A DNA stretch of 6,758 nucleotides from Nitrososphaerales archaeon (GTDB lineage: Archaea > Thermoproteota > Nitrososphaeria > Nitrososphaerales > Gagatemarchaeaceae), in NCBI GenBank assembly GCA_030044375.1, contig JASHVX010000147.1, positions 1 through 6,758 on the forward strand, in the 5' to 3' direction. Below the pieces are notes generated by a model. That model was not told where the DNA came from. It saw only the letters and a program-made list of their open reading frames with translations, and searched no databases. Positions 6,601 to 6,758 of this stretch are shown one piece after another; positions within the stretch are counted from its first letter, which is position 1, and each line of letters opens with the position of its first letter. The translations under genes and the position numbers were made by a program.

Positions 6601-6758
6601 GGACTCGGGGCAGAGCTCCACCCTCTCGTCGGGAAGCTTCTCCGGAGGGACCCCAGGCTACACCTGCCAGTGGGTAGAGGAGGCCCCAGGGTCGAGCTCG
6701 TACAGCGACCTCGGGACGTCCTTCAGCTGCACCACCTCCTCAGACCCCTCCGGCTCCA
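3674..6758 (+). CDS. Giant Ig-like repeat surface protein (N-terminal 1028 residues; runs off window)
   Basis: The reading frame stays open from ATG 3674 to the right edge. The N terminus (MPSAESILFK) leads into one strong membrane helix at about residues 11-28, then PRFLTSPAT, where a signal-peptidase cut after A36 is possible; otherwise it is a signal anchor. From residue 37 the protein is a tandem array of Ig-like beta domains rich in Ser, Thr, Gly and Val and poor in charge. Recurrent motifs are (V/L)DSGQ(S/T), GG-x-x-PYTV-x-LYSG, C-SSDTT and YYCA(T/S)V. Each of ten units has exactly two cysteines, suggesting one disulfide per domain. Four N-glycosylation sequons (NLT, NFT, NTS, NDS) fall in units 4-5. 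The likely role is an adhesin, surface fibre or S-layer-associated protein, possibly processed by the adjacent archaeosortase. The C terminus and any sorting signal are not visible. Several other frames are open over hundreds of bases, but only this one gives repeats and a signal sequence. Confidence 0.87.
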   Translation, partial: MPSAESILFKIVIVAIVVCAIVIAFLVVPRFLTSPATITPSASTVDSGQQIQVGVGWKGGAAPYTVYLYSATGTAACSSSSAPVGQKSADTPSYVFTVSPTVDTKYCGRVTSTSKSSSLSSTIEVTVNPALSSPSVTLTPFGMDTGQSAVVVAVVSEKGGSAPYEFAFYSGTSATCSSDTTLVTLTSGKNPVQGLAGKTAQFSFEAPTSTTYYCATVTNSAITSVPTTSAAVKFAVSPALAVSISPAPPKGGFKIDAGQQVTFTAVASGGTPTYTYQWYTGTSCSIPISGETSDTFSPGSLSSSASYSVEVGDSSTASPAAAVCDKVSLTVNPALSGTTVSIGPSSAVDSGQTANLTVSWQKTGTEPYTVELMTVQSAGGCSNPTNTGLNFTALTNTSVIFTVAPTTTSYYCVTLSDSALTPQTISSSTATVTVNPALTPVVTVSPSDIDLGQSGTLSVKVNLNTGTAPYSVILYEGSSPLCLVDTNIAATTQPNPASGLPGPTTTFTLSAPSVQTYFCASVNDSAAVPSSATSAAAEFTVNSPLSATISPAAPSVVTGNSAILSAEPSGGTSPYRYQWYSGAGCSASKEISGQTSQSYSTGPLASTSDYSVTVTDSSSGTPTASVCASATVTTTAALSPSISLLPVAADEGQSVTVTATVSISGGTQPYTVTLYSGLSSSCSSDTTTVSVTSGSNPESGVTGSSAGFDYKSPTVSTYYCAVVKDSATSPEVVSTSTALFEVTPPPGTLLFAISPTVLDSGQSSVVTATVTWSGGASPYTVTIYSGSSSSCASDTTVVALTSGTNPEVVPSTEATATFDSPGSNTYYCASVKDSGAPPTVLSSATAEFTVKSPLSVEALALSPSNLDSGQSATVTATVTWSGGASPYTVTLYGSPTSSCGSGSTGVAVMPGSNPQTGLTGTTASFTFTSPGTTYYYCATVTDTSATPVTQTSAVAELTVSGTALTPPTIGVSPASLDSGQSSTLSSGSFSGGTPGYTCQWVEEAPGSSSYSDLGTSFSCTTSSDPSGS
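4388..4672 (+). repeat. Type B Ig-like unit, first copy (unit 3)
   Basis: Encodes about 95 residues. It differs from type A in having YTYQWYTGTSC in place of PYTVTLYSG-SSSC, then ISGETSDTFSPG and SASYSVEV, with the second cysteine (C324) in AAVCDKV close to the domain end rather than in YYC. The QWY plus ISG-x-TS and YSV-x-V pattern resembles Ig-like/SprB-like repeats of other secreted proteins. Its closest relative in the window is unit 6 (5306-5578). Confidence 0.7.
5306..5578 (+). repeat. Type B Ig-like unit, second copy (unit 6)
   Basis: Encodes about 91 residues with YRYQWYSGAGC, ISGQTSQSYSTG, SDYSVTVTDSS and a late cysteine (C627) in ASVCASA. It parallels unit 3 along its whole length, so the order A-A-B is seen twice. 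No second type B unit appears where unit 9 would continue the pattern. Confidence 0.7.
5969..6315 (+). repeat. Direct DNA repeat between units 8 and 9
   Basis: A 23-bp stretch (5969-5991) recurs exactly at 6293-6315, a period of 324 bp or 108 codons. The flanking sequence is also close and mostly differs at third codon positions. It encodes VTATVTW within the start of each unit. The DNA-level match suggests units 8 and 9 are the most recent duplication visible, or are being homogenised by recombination. Confidence 0.75.

Larger units (their letters stand above)
3782..6758 (+). repeat. Tandem array of ten Ig-like protein repeat units
   Basis: Approximate units: 1, 3782-4060; 2, 4061-4387; 3, 4388-4672; 4, 4673-4981; 5, 4982-5305; 6, 5306-5578; 7, 5579-5911; 8, 5912-6232; 9, 6233-6559; 10, 6560 to the edge. 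Cysteine pairs by residue: 77/107, 176/214, 284/324, 381/412, 482/519, 585/627, 682/720, 791/828, 899/937, 998/1019. Units 1, 2, 4, 5, 7, 8 and 9 are type A (PYTV-x-LYSG, second Cys in YYC). Units 3 and 6 are type B. Unit 10 is divergent, with its first Cys in YTCQW. Units often join at VTVNPAL or FTVKSPL-like linkers. Boundaries are by eye, good to a few residues. Confidence 0.85.

Noticed and set aside
3782..6758. CRISPR-like or DNA-level tandem repeat array
   Set aside because: The repeats are about 300 bp, diverged at DNA level and conserved in protein; there are no short identical repeats with unique spacers.

Overview
This window looks archaeal, most likely from a GC-rich member of the Thaumarchaeota/Nitrososphaeria or a near relative. 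The evidence is TATA-box promoters placed about 25-36 nt ahead of start codons (several genes look leaderless or nearly so), frequent TTG starts, an HTH plus DUF4443-type regulator, a stand-alone asparagine-synthase-like domain with a zinc ribbon, and an archaeosortase. The phylum call is inference from gene content, not from a marker gene.

Layout. Minus strand, left side: a membrane-anchored surface protein cut by the left edge (1-269), with an AsnB-like ATP-pyrophosphatase gene (325-1326) upstream of it on the same strand. Plus strand, right side: an HTH regulator (1384-2007), a predicted ECF-transporter S component (2058-2648), an exosortase/archaeosortase-family membrane transpeptidase (2676-3641), and a giant N-terminally anchored repeat protein (3674 to beyond the right edge, at least 1028 residues). 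The AsnB-like and regulator genes diverge from a 57-bp spacer with one AT-rich TATA-like element that could serve both directions.

The most interesting regulatory signal is a 21-bp inverted repeat found twice, with 18 of 21 positions identical. It sits just downstream of the TATA box of the left membrane-protein gene (282-302, reading on the minus strand) and of the ECF S-component gene (2033-2053, plus strand). Position and register relative to the TATA box are nearly the same at both, as expected of a repressor operator. The two genes are therefore probably co-regulated although they lie about 1.8 kb apart and point in opposite directions. The DUF4443 regulator next to the second site is the obvious candidate repressor, but this is unproven.

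The giant protein holds at least ten Ig-like units of about 91-111 residues. Each unit has exactly two cysteines, and two unit types appear in the order A-A-B-A-A-B-A-A-A before a divergent tenth unit. Together, the window suggests a cell-surface locus: small-molecule uptake, surface-protein anchoring or processing by an archaeosortase, and a long disulfide-rich fibre or adhesin. No RNA gene, CRISPR array or insertion sequence was seen. There is no gene-free stretch over 300 bases.
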